Of a stretch of 64,000 nt of DNA, positions 31,354-42,929 are shown piece by piece; the first letter of the stretch is position 1, and each line of letters starts with the position of its first letter. The stretch comes from Nageia nagi. Its lineage: Eukaryota; Pinophyta. The stretch is from the NCBI GenBank assembly GCA_050084985.1, contig JBITNC010000001.1, positions 4,340,001 to 4,404,000 on the forward strand, in the 5' to 3' direction. The position numbers were made by a program, and so were the translations under genes. The notes beneath the pieces are model-generated. The model worked only from the letters and a program-made list of their open reading frames with translations. It searched no databases and had not been told where the DNA came from.

Positions 31354-33306
31354 TCATGGAGCTCGAGCCTATATATCAAAGTTGGAAGAAATGCTTGATC
31401 ATGAAGAATAAGCTCAGAGAGGAGGATATGTGTGTGCTTCAACATGTTGGTATGGGATTGCTCCTTCATGCCCCTTACATTCAAGTAGATAAGGACTTAC
31501 TCATGGCCCTTATGGAGAGGTGGTCTGAAAGGATCAACATGTTTAATCTTCCTACTATTACCATAGTTCCTGAGGATGTTCATAGGATCTTATGGGTTCC
31601 TGTGAAGGGGAGATCCATATTATTTGATGAGGGGATGAAAGATGACCAATGCAAACAATCGGCCAATTGGCTTACAATGTTTTAAGAGTATCATGAGGGG
31701 AAAAAAGGTGCTTTTCTTCATCACACTTTTAGGATCAAGATGAAGAGATTAAAGTAGGTGCAAATGGTTATGATGGCATGCATTGACAACATCATATCCA
31801 AATAAAAATCATGAGGTGTTCCCACTTGGGTTGATATAGGTGGTTCATGAGATGATGTAGGGTCATTGTTATGCATGGGCACCTTATATTATTATCTAGA
31901 TCTACCATGACCTGCATAACTTTATGATGGTGTAGAAGAGTGGTAAGAGGGTGGCATAGTCATTTATGCTACAGTGTTGGTATTATGACCACATTGTAGT
32001 GGTGAGACCTAGGGAGCTTCCTATACATTGTGTACATCTTGATCATCCATCATGGTATTAGTGGGTCAAGCATGGGAAGATTGCATGAGTCCACAAGATC
32101 ATGGAAGCCTATAAGAAAGTGATGGATGGCTTGATGGTGGTAAGTAGCTTGCCTTGCATGGTTTGGTTTTATTATTTCATATATCTATGAGTTTGAGAAC
32201 TAACTCATGAATTTCAATTTTTGCAAATGATGTGATCTACAAACCCTATGTAGACACACCTTATTAGCCAAACAAACCAAGGGATGAGCTAGAATAGAAG
32301 TGTACATTATGTTATTTATAGACACAAAATACTTTTATGGAATCTTATATCCCGAAAAGGATCATGAGATAGTTTTCTCAAAGAAAAGGCATTCCATTGA
32401 AATGCAAGTTTGTTGTTAGGATTGGGAGGTATAAGACACATGACCCTAATCTATATGAGACTCCTCCCAAATGGGTAAATGAATGGATGCCTCCCCAAGA
32501 CCATGGGTTGGGGAGAAACTCAGATAGCAAGGAAGATAAGGTCCTTGGTGGTACTCAATTTGATCAAACTTACTTTACATGGTGGGTTGGAGTGAGTCTT
32601 GTTCCACTCAGTTTGTATGGGCTAAAGTAGATAGAGGAGGTTGCAGAAGGAGAAGTAGATGAAGAAGAAAAAGAAGAAGAGGATGAAGGTGATGGGGGAG
32701 ATGAGGAGGAAGGATATGTGTGAGTGGATAAGTTACTGCAATATGGTCAGAAGGGAGGGTGGGGTGTATGCATTAGTATCCCCATTAATACAAATACTTA
32801 ACAACACTCAAGAATAAGCTCAATCAATATATTACTTTTTTTACCTACAAGTTAATTTGTATACAATAATAATAATATGACTAACATATCTTGTTTTGAT
32901 TTTTACAAATCAAACTAAGTTATATATGTTTAGAGAAGGCAATGAGATATAGGTTAAGGAGACCCTAGCTGGCTTGAGGGAGGAGAATGCTATAAAATAT
33001 CAAGAGATGAAGGAACTGAAGGTACACCTAGAGGCATTGGAGCAAAGTGTAGAGGCACTACATAAAATGGACTAGGATTCCTAAGATCAAAACTTCCTAG
33101 GGATTATGGATCGCATTTTGGAGCAAAATAAAAAGATAGAAGACCTATTGGATGAGAAAGGGCACTTACAAGCACAACTAGTGGTATTGGAGGAGCCATT
33201 TAAGCTAAAAAGACCAAGTCTTAACAAGACAACCTCTAAGTCCAAGAGTTTTAGGAGTGGTAGGAGTCCTCATGGTACCATTAGTGGTGCTAGCATAGGA
33301 AATTGA
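31354..33306 (+). pseudogene. Plant-mobile-domain (PMD)-like ORF, degenerate
   Basis: A 109-codon frame (31356-31685) has the PMD style: ALMERWSERINMFNLP, TITIVPEDVHRILWVPV. Further PMD-like sequence follows in other frames (WYYDHIVVVRPRELPIH, WVKHGKI near 31985-32090) and at 32397-32630 (CKFVVRIGRYKTHDP). One in-frame TAG separates the latter from an acidic tail at 32631-32723 (EEVAEGEVDEEEKEEEDEG). A Leu/Glu/Lys-rich probable coiled coil follows (about 32940-33300, MDRILEQNKKIEDLLDEK) with a basic Ser/Arg end. Several stops and frameshifts make it a pseudogene. PMD proteins are domesticated or transposon-borne plant proteins implicated in silencing. It lies head to head with the gag of element C and may be an antisense ORF of that element family. 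Confidence 0.65.
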
Positions 33307-33338
33307 CTTGTGGTATGGTTGACTTGTGATTATATATA

Positions 33339-33427
<89 letters not shown>

Positions 33428-34499
33428 GACTTATGGATGAAATGTGTTCATGAAATGTCTATGGTATAAATGGTTAAATATGTATAATTGCATTAAATAT
33501 TTCTAAGTATAACAAATGTATGGTTAATGAGAAATGAACACATGTGATTGTTGCGTAATTATTAGAGTGGCATAGATAAGGTGTTGGGGATGTTGAATAT
33601 ATGCAAAAATTGCAAATTGAACCCAACAGCTGGGCATTGGTATTTTTAACAAATTAGTATGTTTGGAGTGATATGGTAGGTCATAGTAACATAGAGGTGT
33701 GGTATTTCATTGTTTGGATACAAGAAAGTGAATTTTCTTCATGGTTGTAGGCAAGGAAATATGAATGTAAATATGGTCCTAAGTATCCAAAATTAAGGCA
33801 AAGGCTATATTCAAAATGAAACCATGTTTAAGGTATTAGGGAGGATGATAGAAAGCAAAAAGGTTTTAATTGTGCATAAAATATTCCAAGTAACCCAACA
33901 CTAGTGCTAATGTGGCTGATAAAAAATGAAGTTGGGAATAACCTATCCAACACCAGATTGATCCTTTAAGGAAGTATAAACATGAATGGAAAACAAAAGG
34001 TTAAGGAATTGAGAGATAGCCCTAAGTAAAAAAGTTTTCAAGCTGAACTAAGCCAAGTTTTTCTTAGTAAGTGGTGACAAATCCACAAAAGGCATAGGAT
34101 ATTAATTTTAAATGGAAATGGATGACATGAATGTACTATTGGCTACTTAAGATTTGATAGGAAGACCAACACATGCATTAAGATCAGCACTTGTATGGAG
34201 CTACAAAATGACATGGGGGTGTGACTTTTGGTGATTAACAAATTCCCCTAGTGTGGTGGAGATGTCAGAATGGTGAATTGTATCCTAGCACTAACATGAG
34301 GATCTATGGGGAATTTGACCAAAAAACCAAAATAGTAATACCTATACTACTATATATATGTCAAAAAATTATAAATGATAAGATGAAAAACAACAATGTA
34401 TACCTTTCTACCAAGGTGGAGGAAGAGTACTCATGAAGTTAATGCTTGTGTTTGATGACTTGGCTTTGATAAAATTTAGAAATGAATTGTTAAATATGC
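33307..34499. other. (TA)n microsatellite and anonymous DNA
   Basis: A TA tract runs from 33330 to 33425 with one TTA interruption. The remainder (33430-34499) has no recognisable domain on either strand. If element C continues here, its pol has been lost. Confidence 0.6.
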
Positions 34500-34521
34500 C
34501 CATAGTCTTGTTCTTCTCATG

Positions 34522-36990
34522 CTAAGGACCTCTCAATGGATTTGGATGATCATTTAACTTTGGCTTTGGAAATGCAAACTTGTTTTGATTAATTAGGTCA
34601 TGAATCTTATTAAGCAATGTGATACAATACTTTTTTGCATATCTCCATTGTTGATGATATTCAAAAAACTCATATGATTTGCACTCCTTTGGTACCCCTA
34701 CTATAAAGGATGGATGATTTATAGGATTAGGTGGTGGAGCCAATAATTTTCTCTTGATCAAAGCTCTTGTAACCTCATCGATATCATCATAGATAGGTGT
34801 AAATTTCCATCTAGGAAATTTATGACATTATGTGTAAACTAATTTTTCTTCTTTTTTAAATTTCCAAACTTCTATTGCTACTTTTGTAGGTTGTTCTACC
34901 TATTTCACTTTGCTTACAATTGGTGTTTCATGAGAATGTTCCTTTTTATTCTAATATTATGATTGTGAGAGTGATTTATCCCTTTTTTCTTTGATTGTAG
35001 TTTTCAATGTCCATATTTGATGTTAAATTGCTCCTTTTCCAATAATTCCTATAGAAATGCATCAATAGCTAACTTATAGTAATCAAAATATTTTGCTACA
35101 TACTTTGGTTGGAGTGCCTCTAAGAAGATCTTGATCTTTATATCATCATCTATACAAATTTGATTAGCCTTTTTGGTCCAAAATATGATAATTTTTTTGA
35201 TCAAATATCCTTGTCTTTATCCTATCTTTAATAAGTCACCAAATGTAAACTTCTTTGCAATATGAAGCTGGAAATGATCATAAAAGGTGGTTTTTAAATA
35301 TCCAAAGCTAGCAATGCTACCATGTGGCAATTTGTTAAACCATTCTCAAGCTTCTCCTTTTAAAGACAATGAGAATAAATTTGTATCCAAGTCTTCATCC
35401 AAAGTGATTAAGGATACCTCATAAAAAAATACATACATGAAGACATAAATCAATAGTACCATCAAACCTTGTAAACTTCAACTCTTTATTAGAAAGCAGT
35501 ACCATATTTCTGATTCACATGCATAAAGGGTTATTATCTTCATTTTTGTGAGGAAATAATCCTTCACACTTGGTAATTATCTTGACTTGTTCTGTATGCT
35601 ATCAATTCTATCCTAGTCTATCATAGGTAATGTAGGCTCTAAAGGTGGAGGAAGAATGAAAACTGAAATGTCTTCCTTTGCATATTTTGTTGGCTATTTA
35701 GATTGTTGTCCTTGTTCAAAGGTAGGAAATTGTTATCTAGGATTAAAGACTTCAAAAATTATTGTTTTATCATTCCTATCATGTATGATGTTATGCAATG
35801 TGGTTGAGCCATACCACTCTCTTTCATTGTGAGACATCAACATCATTTTTTCTCTATCACATTTAAGAATTTTTGCATATTTGACATCATTCTCTTCTTG
35901 AGTCCATTTGAGAATGGGTTGTATAGCTTAGGCAAGTAGTATGTCTACTTCTTCCTCTTGACACTTCCTCTCATTCATGTGAGTACACTAAATTGGTTCC
36001 TTATTCTTGACCTAAAATATTTCTATTTTAGTTGTGTAGTTATTATGTGCTTTGTGAAGTATCCATTTGTAGTATTTGACCTTTTTTAGGAATACTTTTA
36101 TTTACTAAAGCTTGTTCATCAATTGAGTGATGAAATTTGGTTCTAGTCTTGTTATCCTACTCTAACCAATATGGATGAGGTGTATCAATCTCTTCTAGAA
36201 GCTTATCAATTTCTTCATATTTTGTAGGATCATCTTGTTCACATTCATCTTTGATAAAGATATTTGTATCATCATCTAAGTCTAGAACCTATTCATCTTG
36301 TCTAGTATGTGCAACATGTATGATAAGGCCATCAACATTTGGAGCTAAAAGATCAAATTGGCTTCCTAATGAAGTAAGTATTATAATGTAGTAAGTTAAG
36401 AAAGCCTTTCATTGACACTATTTATTAGGTCAACAATCTCATACTCATTTTCCTAAGCTCTATCCATTGTAGAAACTTCTAGCAAAACTAGAGCTACTAT
36501 CTCTATTGAGGTTCATCAACCACACTAAGGTTAGCCTTTGTGCTAATGTGAGCATCTGTGCCAAATTTAGGAAGGAAAAATGTTAAGAAATTTGGCATGA
36601 GAGTGGATCTATTTGTGAAGAATATCAAATTCATATTTCAAGATGTTAGTGTCATTTCATCAAGAGGAATATTCTCCTTATACCTATTATAATGCCATAA
36701 CCTACATTGTTTTGCCACTTCTTCATCTTTAAGGGTATCAACTACATATAACTTTTCCCCAAGTGGTAATTCATTGAGAATTTTGATGAATCTATGCTTA
36801 TTTTCCTTAGAACTCATGACTTTCTTGAATATCTCATAATCACATAATTGAGAAATGATCTCCTCTCTAGTTGTGATGGGAGGTTGTTGACTTGGAGGAG
36901 TTTGATATCATATATTATTCAAATTAACTCTAATTTACTATATTAGATAAACTTTCAAAGTTATCTACAAAGCTCTCCTGGTTTGAAGCA
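34522..36990 (-). pseudogene. Element C gag, decayed
   Basis: Minus-strand pieces in order are: REEIISQLCDYEIFKKVMSS and ELPLGEKLYVVDTLKDEEVA (36680-36890, an open stretch of about 80 codons upstream of the classical gag domain); LKGEA-stop-EWFNKLPHGSIASF and FYDHFQLHIAKKF (about 35240-35370, Retrotrans_gag core); ICIDDDIKIKIFLEALQPKY (35090-35160); and a knuckle-like YEFFEYHQQWRYAKKYC with LLNKIHDLINQNKF (34560-34690), where Tat-type gag has C..H..GH...C and 'i.dLi..g.l.f'. Stops and frameshifts are frequent. In its family it forms the particle; here it is dead. Confidence 0.75.
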
Positions 36991-37270
36991 CTATGAGTAG
37001 CTTCTTTGGTTATCTTCCCCTAGACATTAATAGATGGCTATTTGGTGCAAATCCTTTTACTTCACCTTTGAACCACTTTAGGCCTACCAATTCTTCTTCT
37101 TTTTTAAGTTTTATTAGCTATAAGGTAGTATTAAGATGTTTATTTTTGTTGCTAATAACAAAAAATACCTTAGGAATGTAGTATGTGAATATAACCTTTA
37201 ACAGGTTTGATGTTATGGTAGGTTTGAGAGCATTTATATTCTAACCCTAATTTAGAATCAAAAAATGCAA

Positions 37271-37286
37271 AGAAAGTTGGGTTCCA
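37271..37286 (-). other. Element C putative primer-binding site
   Basis: The minus strand reads TGGAACCCAACTTTCT, three bases from the LTR end. It starts TGG as a tRNA-primed site should, but it is not the initiator-Met type. I cannot name the tRNA. Confidence 0.45.
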
Positions 37287-37289
37287 ATA

Positions 37290-38085
37290 TGTTGATATGT
37301 ATTTTGGTACACCTAGGTTTACTTCTAAATGAACTAAAATCACATATACATTTATTTGTATAATAAACCTAAGTTAATTAAGCTAGATAAATATACATGA
37401 ATAAAAGAATTCAATAGAATAATAGAATTACAGTGATGTTAAGATGTAAAACATAACTACATGCACTAAAAAGAAATGGATCAAGTGAAAGATAAATACC
37501 TATGGGTACTTACCTATGTTAGGGTCAAGGATATGATGGATGAACTTGTTGAAGAGTGGTGACCTTGCTATGTAAATCCCAAGGCCAATTGCAAAAGAAA
37601 CACCAGTGTAGCTACTAGCCTTAAAGAGCTTAGCACAAATGTAGGCCTTAGTGTAGGTGCTAATGATTCTAAAGAATGAGATTCAACAAACAAGGATCGA
37701 TGATAGCAAAGATGATGACAAGTTGAACTGAGCATATGGTCACATAAGTGGATAACAAATATTCACTCAAGTGATAACAAGATTCCAATCTCAATAGACA
37801 AAATTTAGAAACACCCAGTGTAGGGTACATACTATCAAAATACAATCTTGATATGCTTTTTCCAAGTTAGAGATACATTTATATTAGACATGATTCACCA
37901 TTTGACCCCTTATGAAAAGGTAGTAGCTATCCTAATGTACCTAACATAAAACATAAGAACACAACCTAAGAAATATGTGATAATGAGGTAAAATATGATT
38001 AAATGTGACTACATGTGATTAAAATATGTATGTAAGTTGCACCTACATGGGAATATGTTAAGGGGATCACTTTTAGGTGTCAATA
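37290..38085 (-). repeat. Element C 5' LTR
   Basis: 796 bases from TGTTGATATGT to GTCAATA, homologous end to end with the solo LTR at 13034-13844. It ends 12 bases before gypsy element E. Confidence 0.85.
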
Positions 38086-38092
38086 GTAGGCT

Positions 38093-38097
38093 ATAAT
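38093..38097. repeat. Target-site duplication ATAAT, left copy (element E)
   Basis: ATAAT before the left LTR, repeated at 51924-51928. Confidence 0.85.
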
Positions 38098-38822
38098 TGA
38101 TACATAATCATCAAATGCTTATAGCATATTTGGATCCTCACTTACAAATTTGAACAAAAAATACATTCACCATTATGAGATCATACAAATTACATATAAA
38201 TTTGAAAATTATATAATGTAAAATCACAAAATAGCAATCTCAAACACACAACAAAATTAACATAATTATTTACTATGGTTCATGCAATGTGGGTTAGTCT
38301 AATAGGGAATTGGATCCATATCTTCTCATTGTCTATGGACATTACAATATTACATGCATAGAGAAATACCATAAAAAAAATGGCAATAAAATCTCCTACA
38401 ATTACAACAATATCTTATAGTAAGAAGGAAATAATCTCAAAACTACAAAACTCTAAAATAACTCTTGATCTTCCTTCACATCCTATAATACAAAAATCTT
38501 AAAACTCTCTATATTCTCCTCCTTGAACAAGAGAGTAGAATGCCCCTTAAATAAGCTTGGAAATGCCTTAGAAACATTGGCTACAAGCATTGAATCATCT
38601 TATCTTCCAAACACATTGATGTCCCTTTGACTTCCATTGCTGACTCATCAAGGTGTACATCGTTAACATCCTAAAATCAATAATTTGCACAATAATAAAG
38701 GTATAAAATTGAATGACAAAGAACTCCAAATTTTAGTCTTTAGTTTGTCTCCAAGAACATATACCTCTAGAATTAGTACTGCTCCTAAAAAGCCAACCAA
38801 ACACATGATCCAAATTGGATCA
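38098..38822 (-). repeat. Element E 3' LTR
   Basis: Aligned with 51204-51923 through blocks such as TACATTCACCATTATGAGAT and CAATGTGGGTTAGTCTAATA. Visible divergence indicates an old insertion. Confidence 0.93.
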
Positions 38823-38833
38823 CACTCCCTAAT
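38823..38833 (-). other. Element E polypurine tract
   Basis: The minus strand reads TTAGGGAGTG just before the TGAT of the 3' LTR. Confidence 0.7.
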
Positions 38834-39600
38834 GGAGAAGCATATGGTCCCATAAATGCATAGGTGAGGATACAACTCCCCAAATTTGGATCTATCCATC
38901 CACTTGGCTTAATTAGGATTCTATCCTTTCAATACAATAAACCACAACTTTGTCTCACCTCTTCTTGTAGCATAAACCATCTTTTGTAATATGGAATCCT
39001 CCTTGAGTTCATCCATAGTATTAGGAGCTAAGTCATCAAGAGATGGAAAAATCTAATTTGAACTTGCTTCATCTTCAGTCAACATAGATGGCTCATACAA
39101 TTTCAAATGTGCAACATTCATAACTAAATAGATATTCATATATGTTGGAAAATCCAATCTAAAAGCATTCTCACTTACTATCTCCACAATCAGAAATGGT
39201 CCTTACCTTATAGGTTTCAACTTCTTGGTTGGTCCTTGGAACCTCTCCTTTCTAAGATGAAACTAAACATGGTCTCCCACATGAAAACATATGGTCAACT
39301 CTATGCTTTTCATGTCTCATCTTGTATTTAACTTGGCTTGTCTGAAGTTTCTCTTGGACTTTCAAATGAATTTGCCTAATCTATTCAACAAATTTTTTAT
39401 CTTGCTTTTCCTCTTTCTCAAGTGAATCTTCTTCATCCTTTTGTTTTCCAAACACATAATCAAAAGATGAAGGTGGTAAATAAACAAAATAAGTCTCAAA
39501 AGGACTCTTATTAATGGAAAAATAAATTTCTTTATTGTATGAATGTTGGATATATTCAAGATGTTCATCCCAATACTTAGGATGTTTGCCATAATAACCC
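38834..39600 (-). pseudogene. Element E Pol C-terminal region
   Basis: After the integrase core, minus-strand frames give YWDEHLEYIQHSYNKEIYF, sequence ending in VGDHVQFHL-type strands, KKLKPIR-GPFLIVE, NVAHLKLYEPSMLTEDE, and finally MDRSKFGELYPHL just inside the LTR. The order matches the integrase C-terminus followed by a chromodomain-like tail in some plant gypsy elements, but the tail has no canonical chromodomain aromatic cage that I can see. It contains stops and frameshifts. Confidence 0.65.
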
Positions 39601-39608
39601 CTTAGGTG

Positions 39609-40091
39609 CTAAACTACTTTCCTATTCACCACCTCGATTTTTCCATCCATTTGAGGATGAAAGTAAATACTCCTCTTCAATCTTGTATCCATATTTTCCC
39701 ATAAATGTGTCCAAAAATTGCCCAAAAATTTACCATCTCCATCTGAAACAATGGAATTAGGCAATCCAAAATGAACCCAAACATGAGAAAAGAATAATTT
39801 TGTAGCATATTTTCTTGTTATAGTCTTTTTACATGGAATCAATACACACATCTTGCTAAATCTATCCTCAACAATAGATAAATATTTATGACCTTTCTTA
39901 TTCATAGGCAAACCTCCCATAAAATCCATTGAGATACACTTCCATGGACGTGAAGGTACTGGAAGTGGCTGATACAAATCAAATTTCCTATTACTTTGCT
40001 TGGTAGTGCAACATAAAGAACACCCCCTTATGTACTTGGCAACTTGATCTTGCATCTTTGGGCAATATACATATCTTTGCAAAATGCACAA
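39609..40091 (-). pseudogene. Element E integrase core, still open for 160 codons
   Basis: The open frame begins within the zinc region (CPKMQDQVAKYIRGCSLCCTTK) and contains the three catalytic acids: ISMDFMGGLP, SDGDGKFLGNFW (usual SDrD) and GKIEVVNR with the catalytic Glu. The first His pair of the zinc finger lies in another frame to the right. It would integrate gypsy cDNA; flanking lesions make the whole polyprotein non-functional. Confidence 0.85.
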
Positions 40092-40149
40092 TGTCTTTCC
40101 AATGCTAAATTATTCTGCAATCTTTGAAGTATGTGCTTCTATAATTAGT

Positions 40150-40993
40150 CCAATTCTTTCACCTACAAGTACACATAATGCACTAAAATGATAAAGAATT
40201 CCATTTTACAAATGAAATTAATCCAAACCCTCATACTTGGACAAAGATGAAGACAACTTCTCATACACCTCTCCAAATTTAGGATCTTGCACATATGTCT
40301 CTACAAATGACTCAAAAAGAAAAAGAAGAAATTTTAGCAATGAGAGGGAACTCCCTGGACCCTATTTTTACACCACTAACTACCCACAATCAATATTAGA
40401 CTAATGTTGTGGAATATATAGTTACAACTGAACTATAAATCATGTTATCAACCTTATTATGTGTTCCTTTCTTATACTTGATCACTAGATAAAATTGTTG
40501 TAAAAAATTCATTTATATATAATGTATAGTTTGTTGCAATTTTAATTGAGTTTGTAAATACTTTAATGGTTGATGATCCAAATGAATGGTTGTTTCTTTT
40601 CCCATTAAGTAATGTTTTCACTTTTTAACAACTTGAACCAATGCATACATTTCTTTATCATTAGTAGGATAATTCAAAATAGACCCACTAAACTTTTTAA
40701 AATGATAGCAAATTGGTTTACCTTTTTGTAACAAAATGGCTCCCATAGCATAGTCACTTTCATCACTCTTCACTTCAAATGAGTTCACAAATCAGGAAGT
40801 GCTAGCACATGTGCACTAATAATATTTTTCTTCAAAGTGTCAAAAGATGTTTGTTGTTGTTTCCCCCATCAGAAAACTTGCCTCTTTCTAGTTACATCAT
40901 GTAAAGGTGAAGCAATATGAGAAAAATCAATAATAAACTTTCTCAAATATTGGATAATACCTAAGAAACTCCTTACTTTAGTTACATTAGATG
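40150..40993 (-). pseudogene. Element E RT end and RNase H, left side of the split
   Basis: Immediately left of element F the minus strand reads SNVTKVRSFLGIIQYLRKFI and IASPLHDVTRK, the sequence after the RT palm in gypsy Pol, followed by RNase H pieces (LKSDESDYAMGAILLQKG-like near 40735, FKKFSGSILNYPTNDKEMYA near 40660-40700, LVQVVKK). Stops interrupt it. The catalytic RT palm is missing between this piece and 49152. Confidence 0.75.
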
Positions 40994-41637
40994 TGTAGTA
41001 ACTAAATAATGTAATTAATACAAATGGGGTTGATTAATGCAATATTGCTCTACTTTATAAATATTGACACATATATCAGAAATATGGCAATAATAGGAAT
41101 GTAGTAGTTTTTACTTATATTCTATATTCATTCTATCAAGCCTAAAATGCATGAAAGATAGAGCATACATTCATGGACAAGTACATCATTGGAATCCTAT
41201 AATTTGCATGTAATTGGTGCTATAAGATAAGTGAAATTACAAGCATGAATAAGAATGTAATGATAAGCAGATTAGCAAATAATCAAATTATGAACATACA
41301 TACAAACTTACAGAATAATAGATGCACACATGCAAATAGACAAAGCAAGTTGCAATCCTTCAAATGATCTTTAGTTAATAATATTTGTATTAGTTTGAAA
41401 ATGATTATGTGCCCATGATTCCCTCGTGCTTTGCTCATGTACTATAGGTCATCAAATGATACCTATATATATGATACAAGTTTATATGATTGATATTTTG
41501 ACCCCTTGTACATTCCACAAGGGTCAAATACATGGTCTACACCTTATATATATTTTTAATCCCTTTTTAAATAATACATTGTTAAGGGATTAAAATGATT
41601 TATTAAATATATAAAGGTTCATTTTGAGGCATCTACA
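40994..41637 (-). repeat. Element F 3' LTR
   Basis: 644 bases with terminal TGTAGT...ATCTACA. Its first ~95 bases match 49059-49151 (CAAATGGGGTTGATTAATGC). Confidence 0.9.
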
Positions 41638-41650
41638 TTTGCCCCTCTTT
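41638..41650 (-). other. Element F polypurine tract
   Basis: The minus strand reads AAAGAGGGGCAAA directly 5' of the 3' LTR. Confidence 0.85.
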
Positions 41651-42204
41651 GTATGTGTGATTGAAGCAATGAAATTACATGTCCAAAAAAGAAGTGTAGC
41701 CAAGGCATAGAAGAAATTTTTTTGATCTTTTTGTTGATGTTGTCTTTTACTAAATAATGTGAAGGGTCTTTATGCTACCACCATTTTGACTTGGGTGCCC
41801 CTAAAAAGATCCTTGATCATGTATTTTTAGGAGTAGCCAAGGCAAAAGCTACTAAAGAAGCTATCTTCAAGAATACTATTTGGATGATGATTAGATAACT
41901 ATGAAAATCCATATCCAAAGCTAGAGATGGAAAATATAATTTGCCTCAATGATACTATTTCAATCATGAATCTAGTCATTCCATTGTGCCTAATACTTGA
42001 GAAGTTGATGCACTCATGTTCATGCCTTGAATTAGAGAGGTGATGGTTTGAATGAGTGGAAATGAAAATGAGATGTATGCCACTAGTGTCCCAAAATACT
42101 ATGAGAATAGTGCTGCTGCCTTGGGTTTTGACTATAATTTTTTTCTATTTTTATTGGATCTATGTACCTACAATGAAATTTCAATCATAAAATAATGATA
42201 GATT
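41651..42204. other. Element F 3' untranslated region
   Basis: Non-coding DNA between the polypurine tract and the tandem repeats. No ORF is recognised. Confidence 0.6.
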
Positions 42205-42765
42205 CATAGTAAGTTATTTCATCCATTAAATATGATCCAATGTCAACATCTTGCTCACATTTGCATCATAAATTTATCTTTTAAGGGAGTGAACTCTCAT
42301 TAGCCATATCAATGGCTATTGGCGATCACACATTTGTATGTCTATGATCTAAATATAGTATGCTTTAGATGGTTTCAAAGCAAAAAAAACCATGCGAATA
42401 CACAACAAAATGTATCATCCATTGGATATGATCCAATGTCAACAAATTACATACGATTGCATTGTCAGTTTATCTTGTAAGTGAACTCTCACTAGCCATA
42501 TCATTGGCCATCAATGATCATGCATTTTTATGTCCATGATCTAAAGACATTATGCTTTAGATGGGTTCAAAGAAAAAACCATATGGATACATATCAAAAT
42601 GTATCATCTATTGGAGATGATCTAATGTCAACAAATTGCTCACAGTTGCACTATTGGTTTATCTTTTAAATAAGTGAACTCTCACTAACCATATCATTGG
42701 CCATCAATGATCATACATTTGTATGTCCATGATTCAAATATATTATACTATCAAGAGTTTTTGTT
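42205..42765 (-). repeat. Three ~190-bp tandem repeats in element F
   Basis: Copies begin near 42221, 42417 and 42606 (spacing 196 and 189 bases). Shared blocks are ATCCATT..ATATGATCCAATGTCAAC, GTGAACTCTCACTA and CATGATCTAAA. Tat-lineage elements are known to carry variable tandem repeats in this position. Confidence 0.9.
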
Positions 42766-42929
42766 TTTGCATGCTACTAGCATTGTGATGATAGTTAAGC
42801 ATGCCATCAACACCATGTGTTTCATTGATCTATACATAAAATAAAAGGAAATTGTGCCCTTGTGTTTGATATGAATTGTTTTATAGGGTTACAGAGTTGT
42901 GATTTTCAAGTGTAAAAATGATTGATATG

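Larger units (their letters stand above)
34500..38085 (-). mobile_element. Element C: Ty3/gypsy (Tat-like) gag-only remnant with 5' LTR
   Basis: A 796-base LTR (37290-38085), a PBS-like site and a gag region read on the minus strand. No protease, RT or integrase follows gag, so this is either a gag-only non-autonomous element or a 3'-deleted copy. No 3' LTR was found. The left boundary is uncertain: the antisense PMD-like ORF (31354-33306) could belong to it. A solo LTR of the same family is at 13034-13844. Confidence 0.7.

Noticed and set aside
33330-33425. Possible CRISPR-like or satellite array
   Set aside because: It is a plain TA dinucleotide tract.
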